Shown: piece after piece, positions 62,942 to 64,000 of the stretch | Position numbering within the stretch: the stretch's first letter is position 1 | Layout: each line of letters begins with the position of its first letter | NCBI RefSeq assembly: GCF_010093815.1 | Contig: NW_022985564.1 | Span: forward strand, 416,590 to 480,589 | Direction: 5' to 3' | DNA: 64,000 nt | DNA from: Pseudovirgaria hyperparasitica | Lineage: Eukaryota; Ascomycota; Dothideomycetes; Acrospermales; Acrospermaceae | Made by a program: the position numbers and the translations under genes | The notes under the pieces: model-generated | The model's input: the letters and a program-made list of their open reading frames with translations, nothing else | Databases searched by the model: none | What the model was told of the DNA's origin: nothing

Positions 62942-64000
62942 CTAAAAATTCATCAAATCGCGCCCAAACATCGCCCGCTTACTCCAATCCATCGCCAGCA
63001 GCATCCTCGTCCGCAAGCTCACGCTCTGCGCAAAATACACACTCCGCCAGAGATACACGGCCAACAGCCCGCCCGAGAAGCTGATGCCGCCAAAGTCAAA
63101 CACCGCCGCATTCCCGACATACGCCAGACTGCCCATGTGCTTGTACTCAAACGCCTTGTAGACGGCCTCGTCGAGATCGCCGTAGCTGACCTCGTTCAGC
63201 TTCATGCCGGGCGCCATCTGGGCCATGCGGGTGAGTTTGCGGGCGAGGTACTGGCCCTGCTGGTGGGCGCGCTGGGCGGTGGCGGGGAGGCTGGTGAGTT
63301 TGCTGTCGATCTGGGCGAGGAGTTCGCGGAGCTCGCCAAAGTCGAGGGTGCCGGATTGGTCCTTGTCGTACTGCTGGAAGAGCTTGTCGAGGCGGCGGAG
63401 GTGGTCGCTGGCTTGGGGGAAGCGTGCCTTGACGCGCTGGGCGACCTTGCGCCAGTCGGAGAAGCTGATCTGCATGCGCTCCGGGTCCTGGCCCTTTTCC
63501 CAGGCGAGCGTGCGTAGGAAGGTGACTATATGGTCGGATATGTTGTTCTGTACGGTGGAACAGTCGCCGACGGCGTAGACGTCACCGAGTGGTGCACCGA
63601 TCAGGCGGAGGTGGGTATCGGTTTCAAGAGCGTGCCGGTTGTTTTGCCCGTCAAGCTTCTTAGCGAGCTTCTGGCAAAACTCGGTTTGTGCTAGGAAGAG
63701 TTAGCATTGTCTGGGACGAGACGGCATGATACATACAAACTCCAGTCGACCAAAGGCAGAATCCCATTGGAATCTCCTTGGTGATGACTTGGTTGTTCTC
63801 GTCCTTTTGAGTGAACAGGATCTTATCGGCCTGAACTTCCGCTACTCGTGAATTGGTGAGCACATCGACTTGGTCGTGTGCAAATCGGTCCTGTTGATGC
63901 CTATAAGCCACAAATCCATAGTTATATGGTCCAAATACTTACTTCTGCATATTTCGATAGCGCTTCATCATAGGTGTTCAGGATATGCCCTCGACTTTGT
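62942..64000 (-). CDS. External alternative NAD(P)H dehydrogenase with EF hand, C-terminal part
   Basis: Exons from the right edge: 64000-63943 (cut by the window), 63890-63737 and 63690-62942. The visible ~320 residues are the C-terminal half of a type II NAD(P)H:ubiquinone oxidoreductase (NDE type). This enzyme passes electrons to ubiquinone on the outer face of the inner mitochondrial membrane without pumping protons. The joins give ILNTYDEALSKYAEDRFAHD and GFCLWSTGVSQTEFCQKLAK, then the FAD-site strand DVYAVGDCSTV. An EF hand lies at YDKDQSGTLDFGE, as in calcium-regulated NDE1-type enzymes. The end is a membrane-binding segment (FDFGGISFSGGLLAVYLWRS). The two visible introns are 52 and 46 bp. 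Confidence 0.95.

Overview
The window reads as ordinary nuclear DNA of a filamentous ascomycete (Pezizomycotina, perhaps Dothideomycetes; the class is an inference). The genes are eukaryotic, with introns mostly 46-135 bp that begin GT and end AG. Many encoded proteins are fungal-type: FAR11/STRIP, a FacC-like carnitine acetyltransferase, a KDM4/Rph1-type demethylase, YAG7, POP8, and an external alternative NADH dehydrogenase with an EF hand. Long proteins carry Q/P/S-rich disordered tails. Intergenic DNA is rich in short tandem repeats. I saw no transposon, virus-like element, CRISPR array, rRNA or convincing tRNA.

Layout, left to right: the 3' end of an AT-hook gene (+, 1-872); RecQ-family helicase (+, 2408-4875, 6 exons); FAR11/STRIP homologue (-, 6023-9372, 4 exons); secreted GH43 arabinanase-type enzyme (+, 10765-11840); RAD23 (-, 12547-13931, 5 exons); four-TM membrane protein (+, 16481-17731); large P/Q-rich protein of unknown role (+, 20231-24150) whose 3' end is tandemly duplicated; POP8 (-, 25105-25776) head to head with ESS2/Bis1 (+, 26076-27572); eIF6/TIF6 (-, 28393-29497); FacC-like carnitine acetyltransferase (-, 30039-32868); RAD57 (+, 34306-35771); large-ectodomain membrane protein (-, 36092-38613); KDM4/Rph1-type JmjN-JmjC demethylase (-, 41108-45625); YAG7-like protein (-, 47922-49468); MDR reductase (+, 50440-51553); Ulp1-type SUMO protease with 13 16-residue repeats (-, 53047-57515); a 55-residue single-TM protein in three exons (-, 58695-59005); isochorismatase-fold protein (-, 59412-60041); ESF1 (+, 60352-62732); and the 3' part of an external NADH dehydrogenase (-, 62942 to the right edge).

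The gene models were rebuilt by hand. I joined exons where canonical splice sites kept the frame and restored known family motifs, and each joined length is a multiple of three. The genes are housekeeping or chromatin functions and do not form an evident pathway cluster. Three DNA-repair genes (RecQ, RAD23, RAD57) lie within about 34 kb, which may be chance. No clear new system is present. The most unusual items are the 94-bp duplication of a coding end and stop codon at 24100-24348, the hidden 55-residue gene, the 48-bp coding repeat in the SUMO protease, and a two-codon uORF whose stop overlaps the RAD57 start.
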